A DNA stretch of 64,000 nucleotides from Nautilus pompilius (Eukaryota > Mollusca > Cephalopoda > Nautilida > Nautilidae). How positions within the stretch are numbered: the first letter of the stretch is position 1; every line of letters starts with the position of its first letter. Position numbers and translations under genes: made by a program. The stretch covers positions 806,001 to 870,000 of the forward strand of contig JACATO010001103.1 in the NCBI GenBank assembly GCA_018389105.1, in the 5' to 3' direction. Positions 52,746-62,664 of this stretch are shown here, in pieces. The notes beneath the pieces are model-generated. The model was given only the letters and a program-made list of their open reading frames with translations, was not told the origin of the DNA and made no database searches.

Positions 52746-53853
52746 CGCTATTCGGGTTTATTTCGATCATCGCCCAAGGTTAGTTAGATTGGACTGTACA
52801 TAAATCTGTGTAGTAAAAGTAACAATTTACCATTCAGTCTGTGTCTGTATATAGTATAAGGGATATTCTGTTACATAATGTTTATGACTGTTTAATTTTA
52901 CACTGTGTAGTGAAATGATCGGTTATTTTGTTCTAGTTAGGTCGCATAAATGAAAAAAATATACGATTTTCTTGCACATATATTCAACGCCTATTCTACT
53001 GTAAGATGCTTTGAGCGCCCATGTTACTGGTGTATCACTCGGTTGCGCTATGTATTATAGTGTCTGAAGAAAATCAATTCGACTGTTCCAGTTGCGTATT
53101 GGTAGATACATACATAGCACATCTATATACTTTGATCAGAATATGTACGCATTGATGATTTAGCGAAAAAACAAAACAGAGAAGAGAGCTGGCGGATGGC
53201 GCGTCTTCATCTACTTAATGTCAAGTGTAAAATCGGGCACGTCAAGAAAGCCTTTCTCGAGGTCTCGAAACCTGGCGTCCCTTAGTTAATGCGAGAAAGA
53301 TGCAATTAAAATATTCTGGTTTGCAAAAGATCCATTTATTTATTAGTGGAGCTGGCTACAGCAACGTTCTGTGGTTAGCGCTGGTATGTACAAATGAAGA
53401 ACACACTGGCGGGTAGTCAGATCAAAGCAACGGTATGCGCTAACGCACATAATCATAGACTAACTTGTTCACTAAACCAAATTATTGGACACGGCCCTGA
53501 CAATTTTTTTTCTCTCTTTATAAATCATTTTTGGAAAATTTAAAGCTGTATAACCCATAAATGAGACGATGAGCGTAAGAAGCGAAAATGGCAGTCTGAA
53601 TACTAGATATAGTTTTTAGAGTAATGCTATTATAATGAATTGAGATCATTATTGCAGTATACAGTCACTTCTTTAATATATTTTTTATGGCAGCCACTAT
53701 CGAATCTCGCTATAAGAATGTAGATTTGACCGTCTGAGATGTCACATCATATTCAACATTAGAACCGCGTTTTTGGAGCGAACTGCGGTAGGTAAAATAC
53801 TACAAAATTTGACGACAATTAATCGCTACTTCATTTTGAATCACTGATATAAA

Positions 53854-53961
53854 GAATCAAAAGACCGTACATGAAAAAGATGTTCACGTCTCATTAAATA
53901 TAACATGTAACTAACTAGTGTATATATAAACTTCTGATTCTTTACGTCAGTCAATAAAGAT
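53854..53961. repeat. Dispersed ~110-bp repeat, copy
   Basis: Begins gaatcaaaagacc and ends gattctttacgtcagtcaat followed by aaagat. The end matches 4941-4968 (gattctttatgtcggtcatt followed by aaagat) almost base for base. Confidence 0.5.
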
Positions 53962-54449
53962 ATATTTTTGTTTAATGTACAGTTTACTGGTTTAAGACTC
54001 TGCTTTGGCTTGGCTAAGATTTAAAATTTATTAAATATAAGACTTGATTTAAAGCATTATTTAATATTTAACGTGCGTAATTTTTTTTTAAAAATTGATT
54101 AGCGATGCTTGTTTTCTCCCAAATTAAACATTTACTTTATTGTTATTCAGTAGTGATAGGTGCCACTGTTTGTTTGAGTTCTCCCCAAAGCAAAGATTTT
54201 ACACAATGAACACCTACTAATGTGTAAATAATTCACAAAGCAAAAATTTCTATAAAATCGCATCGTTTGAATATTTAAAACCGCATGCTGGACAGTCTCT
54301 CATTTGGCGACAATCCTGTTATAATGTGTGAAAATGGCAACCGGATAGCAGTAAAAAAACTCAAACTTTACATTTTCATACTGGCTAGTATGAAATATAA
54401 ATGACAAAAAAGGTAGGATGTTATATCAATTCCATGTAAAGTAGGTCTT

Positions 54450-55070
54450 TATATTAGCCATTAAAGGGGAAATAAACAGACGAATCTTTTGCCAGTGTGA
54501 CTGTTGTATGGCGTGATGTTACCTTTCGATGTGCCAAGCGGGTGGACAAGAACGTCGCGCCGTAGTGTACCGGTCTGCTCTGGTACTGGCCATACTTGGG
54601 GATCGACTTGGTTTAGCAAACCTTCCACAGTACGGTTCCTTCTTGCTCTTCTGTATCAATTCATAGGCGTGGGTTTTATCTGAGCACTATGGTCTTTCTC
54701 TTATAGCTAAACAGAACAGTTTTAGTAGGAATCGTGCATTTATAGTGAAAAGAGAAGTACCAGGCACAGAACTAGCGACGCTTTTGTTAACGGTAACCAT
54801 GGTACTGCGCACACCTCCATCAGGCAACAAGGATGTCATCATGATAGGTCTGTGACAGAAGATTATTGTACTAGCACCACAGCCGCATGACAAGACGTGC
54901 ACATCTACATCCTGGATGTAGGCTGACCGTTTGTGACTAAAATTTTCAATCAACAGACCACACATCATTGAGGCCATTCAGAAAAGGTCGCTTGTGGTAA
55001 AATTGTTGAACAAAACAGGGTGAGCAACTTTCAAACCCGACGGCTTTGCGCAAGCAACAGATGACTTCCT
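54450..55070. other. Repeat end plus GC-richer block, unidentified
   Basis: 54455-54468 is another tagccattaaagggg end of the dispersed repeat. From about 54490 to 55060 the sequence is GC-richer and includes a 96-residue minus frame (54687-54977) rich in Cys, Ser and Met that I cannot assign. No catalytic motif is visible. Confidence 0.4.
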
Positions 55071-55366
55071 TCTTTCTTCTCTTGAGATTTTAGTACAGTG
55101 TTATAAACAGGTTTCTGAATAAACATTTGACTCACTTATTAGCTTGGATGTTGGAGAAAGTTAAAAAATACGCTGCAAAGATTTGCGTAAAAACACTTTT
55201 AGATATGCTTGTAGGAATCATTGATTTGTGCTGTCAAATCAGCATAATAATAATAATAAATATGTTGGAAAATGGCACATATCCAAAAAATCCTGGATAT
55301 GTAATGAATATGAAAAGGCAATAGATCACCTCATTTAAGGATTTCATCTTCTAATAAAGAATGATT

Positions 55367-55423
55367 ACACACACACACACCACACACACACACACATATA
55401 TATATATAGAGAGAGAGAGAGCG
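55367..55423. repeat. Compound (AC)n(AT)n(AG)n microsatellite
   Basis: AC run interrupted once (acaccac), then ATATATATAT, then AGAGAGAGAGAG, directly abutting the LINE fragment that follows. Confidence 0.95.
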
Positions 55424-55778
55424 ACACTGAGGCAGCAGGGTATATCTACTCGAAATCTGTCAAGACTACCTGCGCATACACCAGAAAAGGTGAGAGAAAA
55501 CGATGAAGTCCACGCAAGTACATACAGACAAAGAAATATAGACAAAGTCGCCATAAAATACAAGAAACAGAAAACATGCCTGCTAATAGATGTAGCAATT
55601 CCATAAAAATGTATCTATTAAGTAAACAGAGAAGCTGTCAGAATATAAGAATCTCGAGACGAAAGTTACCAAATTGTGAGAGATGTAAACACTGGCAGCG
55701 CCAGTTATAACAGGATCACCTCGATTAGTTAACAAGATGAAAAAGAACATCAGAAAAATCTTTGAAAATCGACATTAG
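55424..55778 (+). pseudogene. Non-LTR retrotransposon (LINE) C-terminal fragment
   Basis: The first frame (to 55606) reads PEKVRENDEVHASTYRQRNI and then KKQKTCLLIDVAIP. A frame change follows, and at 55626-55778 the reading resumes as TEKLSEYKNLETKVTKL, stop, EM, stop, TLAAPVITGSPRLVNKMKKN. This is the region after the reverse transcriptase domain in a widespread animal LINE group, where the pattern is D-K-K-x-K-T-C-x-L-I-D-V-A-x-P ... E-K-L-S-K-Y-K-D-L-E-x-E-V ... V-P-V-I-x-G-A-L-G. Only this tail survives. The 5' side is cut at the microsatellite, as expected of a truncated insertion or a microsatellite expansion at the junction. Reverse transcriptase and endonuclease domains are absent. 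Confidence 0.82.
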
Positions 55779-55779
55779 A

Positions 55780-57455
55780 TAACTTTATAAATGTCCTGTT
55801 TAACATAAATTAAACTCTGGAATCTACCTTTGAACCATGGGGACAAGTACATATTATAATAAGAAAAGTAATATAATATTAAATAAACTTCTTAATTAAT
55901 GCTTAATATATGTCAAGCAAATGTTCTATTTAAAGATAAACTTTGCATCAACGTGAATATGGTAGCGATTACAGCTTCCATATTTATTAATAATTTCTTT
56001 TCTTTTAATCTCAATTTGACCATTCTGGTTCATTTATGAACATCTAGAAAATAATAAATGAGTTGAAATTGTTTCTTTTTCATAAATTTCAATTTATAGG
56101 TCAGCTGGCGAACCTCGATTTACTATCCGCACCTAAACTGATGATTGCGAACAGATATGCCTGAACTAACTAAATTAAGATTAACTGTGTTGATATCATT
56201 TACTATAAACATCTTTACCACGATTACAAAAAAGAATCATATATTGGTAAACTGTTCACGAAAATCACGAAAGTTTATGCGCACCACTATTAATAAGAAG
56301 TCTGGACAGGACATCCATGAAACAGCTTTAGATTGAAACACGTTTTGTAAAACACTAAACAATACAATTCATCGAGCACATTCCTACAAAATATTAATCG
56401 ATACTTCGTATATTAGTTAATTCTGGAATTTTTCTGTGGCGCTTCAAGGCCTGTGAAAATAACGGATCTAGCTAGCGTCAATAATACATCGTGTATCCAC
56501 CATAAACATTTACCTTTTTTGGTTCCTTACTTTATTGAAATAAACGAGTTTTCTCTCCAAGCAGGAAGTAAAAATTCTTTTCATCCTTTTGGAATTTGTT
56601 TGTATGTACAGGTTCGGCTGAGCGGATTCAATAGAATAGTACATGGTCACGTGGTAGCTTTACAGAAACATCGAAAATATTTCACTTCGTTTGTCAATCT
56701 ATAAAAGGTGAATAGAATATGTTTAATGACGCTTCAAAGTCAATTACAGTGATAAATCAAAGTCAGCTCATTGTTAACTTTATAATTAAAGCCGTATATT
56801 TAGGAATAATAGTGTAGGGGTAATTAAATATTGTACTGCACCAATAAAAGTGTATGTCTAATTAATTTATCAGCATTGCTGTTGGTAAATCTTAAATAGA
56901 GGCTGGCAGAAAGTGACGTTATAGCGTTATAGTGTAAGAATCATATTGTAATAAAATATAATAAATATTTGAAACGACTAAATATTTATAGTTCACAAGT
57001 ACCACATTCTTTTCAAATGATCGTACAGTTCAATATATAGTTTTACATATGAATTTAGAAACGTGTAGTTATCAAATTCATGTTGGAAATATTATTTTCT
57101 ATAACTGGTATTAAATAGTGAAAATATATTCTACTACTTATGGATAAGCCAATAAATTTTTATTATTATTATCTTAACCATTGAAACCTATATATATATA
57201 TATATTCAGTTTAAAGGTACAACTTCGTTTTTATTTTGACTTTGTTCAGATCGAAAATTTTCTCTGTTTTAAGTGTGATTTATATTTTCGTTTCCTTTTA
57301 AACGCAATAATTCTTTCAATAACATTAAAAGCTAAATCCATGGCGTTTATAGACATGATATTTAATGTGAATTAGAAGAATTTTAAAGACTTATCATAAA
57401 ACGATGCATCAAGATTTACTTCTTTTAAATATTGTTCCAAAATAAATTAAACTAA
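55780..57455. other. AT-rich non-coding stretch
   Basis: Contains a TA run (57189-57206). Short frames only; nothing recognisable. Confidence 0.6.
57189..57206. repeat. (TA)n microsatellite
   Basis: Short TA run. Confidence 0.9.
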
Positions 57456-57459
57456 TATA

Positions 57460-57485
57460 CGAGATCTGTCGAAAAAGTATCCGAC
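57460..57485 (+). repeat. Mariner left terminal inverted repeat
   Basis: 26 bp, matching the right end with one mismatch. Preceded by the TA target duplication. Confidence 0.95.
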
Positions 57486-57649
57486 TGCGAAGTAATGACG
57501 TTAGGGAGGCAAAAGTGTATGTAGTGGAGCCGCATGCCTTCATGCACATGCGTGATTTTTGGCGGGTTGCTGGATGCGTTAGTCGCTGTCAGTCAGCCAT
57601 CGTGTGAGGTGCTGTACTACTTACTCGTCGCATTTTCATTTCGCCCGTG

Positions 57650-58688
57650 ATGGCGGAACGTGTGGAGCAACGATCTTGCATCAAGTTTTGCCAAAAGTTT
57701 GGAGATACCCAAACGGAAACAATTCGCAAAATTCAACAGGCTTTTGGTGACAATGCCATGGGTGTTACCCAAATAAAAGAATGGTACAACAGGTTCAAAG
57801 ATGGCTGCACATCGGTGGAGAGTGACCAGCGTTCCGGGAGGCCGTCAACAAGCCACAATGCAGTTGTTACTGAGAAAGTGCGGACCTTGATAATGGAGGA
57901 TCCTCGTTTGACCGTGCGGGAAATTGGTGACGAGGTTGGGATCAGTAAAGATTCTGCACATGCAATTTTAAAGGAGGATTTGGGTTCGCGCAGAGTGGCA
58001 GCGAAATTTGTGCCCAAGCTGCTTTCTCAGGAACAACAACAACTTCGTCTTGAGGTTGCGCAGGACCTGCTGGATACTGCCAACAGGGATCCTGAGTTCC
58101 AGAATACCGTGATAACTGGAGATGAGATGTGGGTGTACGGGTATGACCAGGAAACCAAAGCTCAGTCATCACAGTGGAAGCACCCAACGTCGCCAAGGTC
58201 CGGAGAAAAATCAAGGTGATGCTGACTGTTTTCTTCGACTACCGAGGCGTTGTGCATCACGAATACGCACCAGAAGGACAAACAGTTACAAAGGAGTACT
58301 ATCAGGAAGTCTTCTGACGTCTTCGTGATGCAGTTCGGCGCAAGAGACCGGATCTGTGGGCCTCGCAAAACTGGCAGCTGCATCATGACAACGCCCCGGC
58401 TCATTCGTCGCAGCTGACCCAAGGTTTCTTGGCAAAGAAAGGCATTTCGCTCATTTGCCAGGCTCCCTAGTCTCCAGACATGGCTCCTTCTGACTTCTGG
58501 TTGTTCCCAAAAATGAAGATGCACTGAAAGGCTCCCGCTTTGAGAGCCGATAGGACATCATGCGGAATGCGACGACGGAGCTGAGAGCCATTCCAGAAGC
58601 ATTCCAGACGTGCTTCGAACAGTGGAAGGTTTGTTGGGCTAAGTGTGTGGAGGAAAAAGGGCCTACTTCAAAGGGGATTAGCAATTGA
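57650..58688 (+). pseudogene. Mariner transposase (DD34D), frameshifted and interrupted
   Basis: Starts at the ATG at 57650 (a GTG codon lies directly before it). About 180 residues are readable in the first frame: MAERVEQRSCIKFCQKFGDT, the first helix-turn-helix; the linker SDQRSGRPSTS; a second helix-turn-helix; then VITGDEMW with the first catalytic Asp (58121-58123). A frameshift near 58185-58205 moves the reading to a second frame. That frame has HHDNAPAH with the second Asp (58387-58389) and SPDMAPSDFWLFPK with the third Asp (58492-58494). They are 34 residues apart, the mariner signature. In-frame stops are TGA 58315, TAG 58468 and TAG 58551. A second frameshift near 58520 leads to the C-terminus ending with TGA at 58686-58688. 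All three catalytic Asp codons remain, but the gene cannot give a full protein. The sequence resembles the mariner-type proteins often annotated as GVQW3/FLJ37770-like in animal genomes. Confidence 0.93.
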
Positions 58689-58723
58689 ACCCCACCAAGT
58701 ACGTAATTTTTTCCAAGCCTATG

Positions 58724-58749
58724 GTCGGATACTTTTTCGACAGACCTCG
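58724..58749 (-). repeat. Mariner right terminal inverted repeat
   Basis: 26 bp, inverse of the left end with one mismatch. Followed by the TA target duplication. Confidence 0.95.
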
Positions 58750-58751
58750 TA

Positions 58752-60586
58752 TTCCATAAAGAAATTACTGAGAACTAGTGTTATTCAGCCTGATTCTTTA
58801 ATTATCACTGGTACACTGTAGGTAAGTATGCGGATGTTAGTACGTGTGTATGTATGCAGCTTCAAAGATTCAAGGTAAATTACATGCGATCTTTTTAGTT
58901 ACGTCTACCTTCTTTTAAAATTCATTAATGTAAAGTTGTTGACAGTAATTGTTTCATTAGGCATGTTCAGCTGTTTCAAACGAATGATTGGCGTATTCAA
59001 AAGAATCCCTTCGCTCTGTGTGTAAGCCGTTCTGGTCAGACTGCAGGCGCAAGGTTAAGAGTCTCGTTCAGGGCACGCCCGGCCAGGTGTTCAGAATGCC
59101 TTGGTTAAAACAAAACCGACCAACTTCCGTGCCAAAGCGTACAAAGTAGTAACCACATTGTTTCTGCTGCGCTTATTGATTTTCCGTACCGCATTAAAAC
59201 TATCTAGCTGTGCTAATGCACCCGTATCATATTTTAACAAGCAGGAAAACACGAATGATAAATAGGAAAAAATAGAATGCGTTACCACGTCAGAGCTGGC
59301 AGGATTTGCATTAATCAATGGTAAAACCTTCCAGATTCTATGAATGGGCATAGTTATTTTTGCTCACATATTGAACTGGGATGTTTCGTATTGACTAGAC
59401 GATGCCTTTCATAGCAGCCTGGCCCTTTTTTGTCTGAGATTGGACGCTAATTTGGCATTCATAGAATCAAAGTAGCAGAATAATGCGGCACACATACTTG
59501 GAGATAACGGCCGGGGACGTATGCGTTCAGGGAGGAGACTCTCTCATCTATTTCAACTTTAAGCCAACAGGAAACAGAGCTAAAGGTATTCGGACAGATC
59601 AGACAGTCGTTTTCTCATTAAAGATATAGCACCTGTCATATCAAGTTTAATGTATTCTAACTGAATCTCTTTTCTATCAGCAAACAAAAATAATGAAAGT
59701 AGTTTTCTATGCCAACACGAGTTCTCGCATCAGTGCTTCGATATCACCTTTTTTAAAATTTAAAAGGAAAATCTATTATGGTTGTTCTTGGAGGGAGCTT
59801 GTGATGTGTTCTGTTTTATCTTCGTGCTTATTTATTTAATTTTGTATGCTGTCTTCGTTTGCAGGTATATTATTCATGTATGGTATTACGAGAGTTTATA
59901 ATTGATCTTTGTAATATTAATGATAATATAATAATAACGATGCTTTTAAGATATCAAGAAGTCATTATTACAGCCAGTCCCGTGTCTTTGATTTAGAGGT
60001 GTCTGTTTGTTTGTTTATGAGTTAACCGACGTTTTACACCAGTTGGCTGGCGAGTTGCTGAATATTTGAATTATTCTTTATCGAGGGAATCTTTCTCCGT
60101 GCTTTATTTTAAAACCCTGGCTCCTTGTTTGATAGTTGTTTATTTTTTGTATTATACCTAAAATAATTCGTCCATATATGAAATGTAATAACTTTAGATG
60201 TCTAGGATCTAACCACAGTTTAATTACGTAATATTTTTTTTTTTAATTGTTTAACGATTCTTAAAGGTTTGGTTGAGAAAGTATTAAATGGACAATTTGA
60301 AAAAACATAATTTTCTATAAAAACAAAAATATATAATATTGTAAAGTCGTTGTACATTAAACCTTGCTTTTCAAACTGGAGTTATATGCAAATTTTATTT
60401 CTTTCTTTCATTAAAATACCTCCACAGCTTAACAATCAAAGCGGTTATATGTGCATTGTAACTAAAAGCTCGCTTTCTATTTTAAAATATATACACTTCG
60501 TTCTAACAGAGATGCATTCCTCTGTCATTTGAAAGAGAATTGTATACCATTCTCACATTCTCATTGCGTTTTCTTGGAGGTTTCAG
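58752..60586. other. Non-coding stretch, partly GC-richer
   Basis: From about 59020 to 59540 the sequence is less AT-rich, with an 86-residue minus frame (59091-59351) that I do not recognise. A strong-looking donor sequence (gtaggtaagtatgcgg, about 58817-58832) has no upstream coding frame. Nothing else can be supported. Confidence 0.5.
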
Positions 60587-60774
60587 GCGTAACCAAAGAT
60601 GGCAGAGCAGTTCCAGGAATGGTCCTCCAGAAGCTTGGGAAGGATGGGCCAAAACGTGGAGGCCAAGATGGGCAGGATGTCGCCTAAACTCCCACAAAAT
60701 CTCCTCAGGCGCTTTGTTGAAAATCTAAAGCGTTTGAGGAAATGTGTTGATAGTGCAGAATCCTATGTCGGAAT
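60587..60774 (+). CDS. Candidate host coding exon (first coding exon), unknown protein
   Basis: A GC-richer block in AT-rich DNA is preceded by a pyrimidine-rich tract ending tttcag (60581-60586) and followed by a perfect 5' splice donor GTAAGT (60775-60780). Inside, an ATG at 60599 opens a frame that stays open to the donor (58 codons plus 2 bases, phase 2). An in-frame TAA (60590-60592) lies just upstream, so the exon would carry the end of the 5' UTR and the start codon. The peptide begins MAEQFQEWSSRSLGRMGQ. It is basic, helix-prone and rich in Arg, Lys, Met and Leu (for example LPQNLLRRFVENLKRLRK), like an amphipathic or coiled-coil N-terminus. I cannot name the family. No second exon of the same gene is identifiable in the window. 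It could be a chance combination. Confidence 0.38.
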
Positions 60775-60903
60775 GTAAGTGTAGTCAAGGCAAATAGCGC
60801 TCGAATATCGCTGGAATTACAATAAAATATGGTTTCATGCATACTGAAGTAATACTAGTAATTTATTTTAAATACTAATTGACTTTTCAACCATCTTGTA
60901 TAT

Positions 60904-60934
<31 letters not shown>

Positions 60935-60947
60935 TGTGTGTGTGTGT
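60904..60947. repeat. (TG)n microsatellite
   Basis: TG run interrupted once by an extra G. Confidence 0.95.
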
Positions 60948-61612
60948 AAAAACTCAATTTTATGAAGCAAAGGAGAAATATAAAAAAGAAGAAAAGTAAA
61001 AGAAAGGAGTCACAGGGAATTCATTTTATATTCGAGTTTTCGTATTATTTCTACTCATTAATTCGCGCATTTGTTTCCAATGAGGTTATAGATGCTAAGA
61101 TCGAAAGCTCAAAGTTAAGGAGCATTAGTTCCATTATTTTCTCAGTTGCATTTTAAATTGAAATTGTCACTTCTCAAAAATAATTGAACGGCTTACTGTA
61201 TTTTTTGATAATCTATAAGTCAAAATAGAGACAAACAGAAAAGACAAGGGCTTGCCAATGAATACATAAAAACGAATTTCGAACGTAACTCTGGTCAGTT
61301 TATAAAATAGCCGCTCAAGGAAACATGTTTATTAAAATATATTTAGTTTCTAAACGAAACAAAACCGTTTTGTCAGTGAGCACTGGCCTTTTCTTAAAAT
61401 ACACTCTTCTATAAGTGAATAGGAAGGAAAGGATCGGGGTTGTTAACGAGAGTGACAGCTTCGAGCGCGTTCCTGATGTAATCACCCTGGCTGACTAAGG
61501 CCAATCGCTGCCAGGTGAGCCAGCCTCCTGGTACAGAATGTTAGTAGTACATTTAAAATTGGTAACAGTTCTAAAGTGCATAGATTTTAACTGCCTTACA
61601 GGACGTAATGCG

Positions 61613-61613
<1 letters not shown>

Positions 61614-61657
<44 letters not shown>
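61614..61657. repeat. (CA)n microsatellite
   Basis: Uninterrupted run of about 22 CA units. Confidence 0.97.
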
Positions 61658-61661
<4 letters not shown>

Positions 61662-62409
61662 GAAAAAACTGTATGAAACTACTAATTAACTAAACAGTTT
61701 AAAATATAATAAACATTTTTTTTAAAAAGAGCCGTAATTCCCTTCTTCCTGTTTCCTAAGCAAGGGCCAGATACTGGATAAATTTACCAAGTGTGGAATA
61801 GAATAAAAATATGGGCCAATTGGATCTGAACACAAATCTATAACAAGCTGTTTGTTTTTTCGTTAAATTTGGCTTATTTAATTTCTTTTTTCGGTCGTTA
61901 CGTTGGCGGTTCTAACTTAACACGTGGTTTGTCTCACTGCGCGCCGACACGGCGTTTAGCTACTAAATGAACCGTGAACATATTTCAGTAAATTTCCACG
62001 CTACAGAAGCAAAGCGAACGAAACCAAAAAAAAAACACACGTATTGGAGCGGGCAAAGTCAGCAACGTCGTTAGTCCGAAATATACTGGAAACTGACTAA
62101 ATTCTATTAAAAAATCTCTTTCAGGCGTCTGTAAGGTTAGAAGTGAAGCCAAAAAATATCCGGCCAGACACATAGCACACAAAATAGCGGCGAGTGGAGA
62201 TGAAAGGCGAAGGTGAGTCTTTTCAAAAAGTATTCAAACAGCGCTACACCTTTAACTGCGAGGTTGTTTTTTACACTTAGCACTAAGTTGTTACTGATGC
62301 AGTTTTCGCTGTTTGTTTGTAAAATATACGAACACACAACGCTGCTTGTGACAATATATCATTTTTGAATAAATGAAACAAACGCCCAGCTATTGTCTGA
62401 TTTTTCGAA

Positions 62410-62660
62410 CATCACCGATAACAGCCTGGCCACGGCAACCATGGACAGCTGGAGTTAGGGTTTGTCTTTCCTTTCACCGAGTGAACGTTTGCGGCGAAGG
62501 CGCTACCACACCATTCCATTGCTATATGTGAGGGAATCTGAAAGGAAACCTACGAGTCCGGCCGGTGAAAAGGAAGGAAAAGAAAACCGTACTGGCGTGT
62601 AGTTTTGTCTGACCGGAATTCGAATTTGGGCATCTCAACATGGTCTACCAGACTACGCAT
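62410..62660 (-). mobile_element. Probable tRNA-derived SINE, minus strand
   Basis: On the minus strand the A-box-like tagtctggtagacc (62642-62655) is followed by the B-box-like aaattcgaattcc (62615-62627), with tRNA-like spacing. The next 200 bp on the same strand is GC-richer than the surroundings (for example ccggccggactcgtaggttt near 62540-62565) and would be the body. I do not recognise the family. The head resembles the one at 41475 in layout but not in sequence. Confidence 0.5.
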
Positions 62661-62664
62661 TACC

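Larger units (their letters stand above)
57460..58749 (+). mobile_element. Complete mariner transposon (1,290 bp) with broken transposase
   Basis: The ends are inverted repeats of 26 bp. Left (57460-57485) starts cgagatctgtcgaaaaagta. Right (58724-58749), read as reverse complement, starts cgaggtctgtcgaaaaagta. They differ at a single position (the fifth base). The element is flanked by TA on both sides (57458-57459 and 58750-58751), the target duplication made by mariner and Tc1 transposases. Between the ends is one transposase gene with about 165 bp of leader. The size is normal for a full-length mariner. The base composition is visibly more GC-rich than the neighbourhood. Confidence 0.95.
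60775..62405. other. AT-rich non-coding stretch with two microsatellites
   Basis: If the candidate exon is real, this would be its intron. It contains a TG repeat (60904-60947) and a CA repeat (61614-61657). A GC-richer patch at 61435-61545 shows nothing assignable. Confidence 0.5.

Noticed and set aside
53361..53430. Another tRNA-like head (ttctgtggttagcgctgg)
   Set aside because: Only an A-box-like segment is visible, with no convincing B box.
57733..58017. 94-residue minus-strand frame inside the mariner, and others at 57942-58214 and 58162-58524
   Set aside because: Antisense shadows of the mariner transposase.
58817..58832. Strong donor-like gtaggtaagtatgcgg suggesting an exon end
   Set aside because: No open frame or acceptor upstream; the preceding sequence is the mariner flank.
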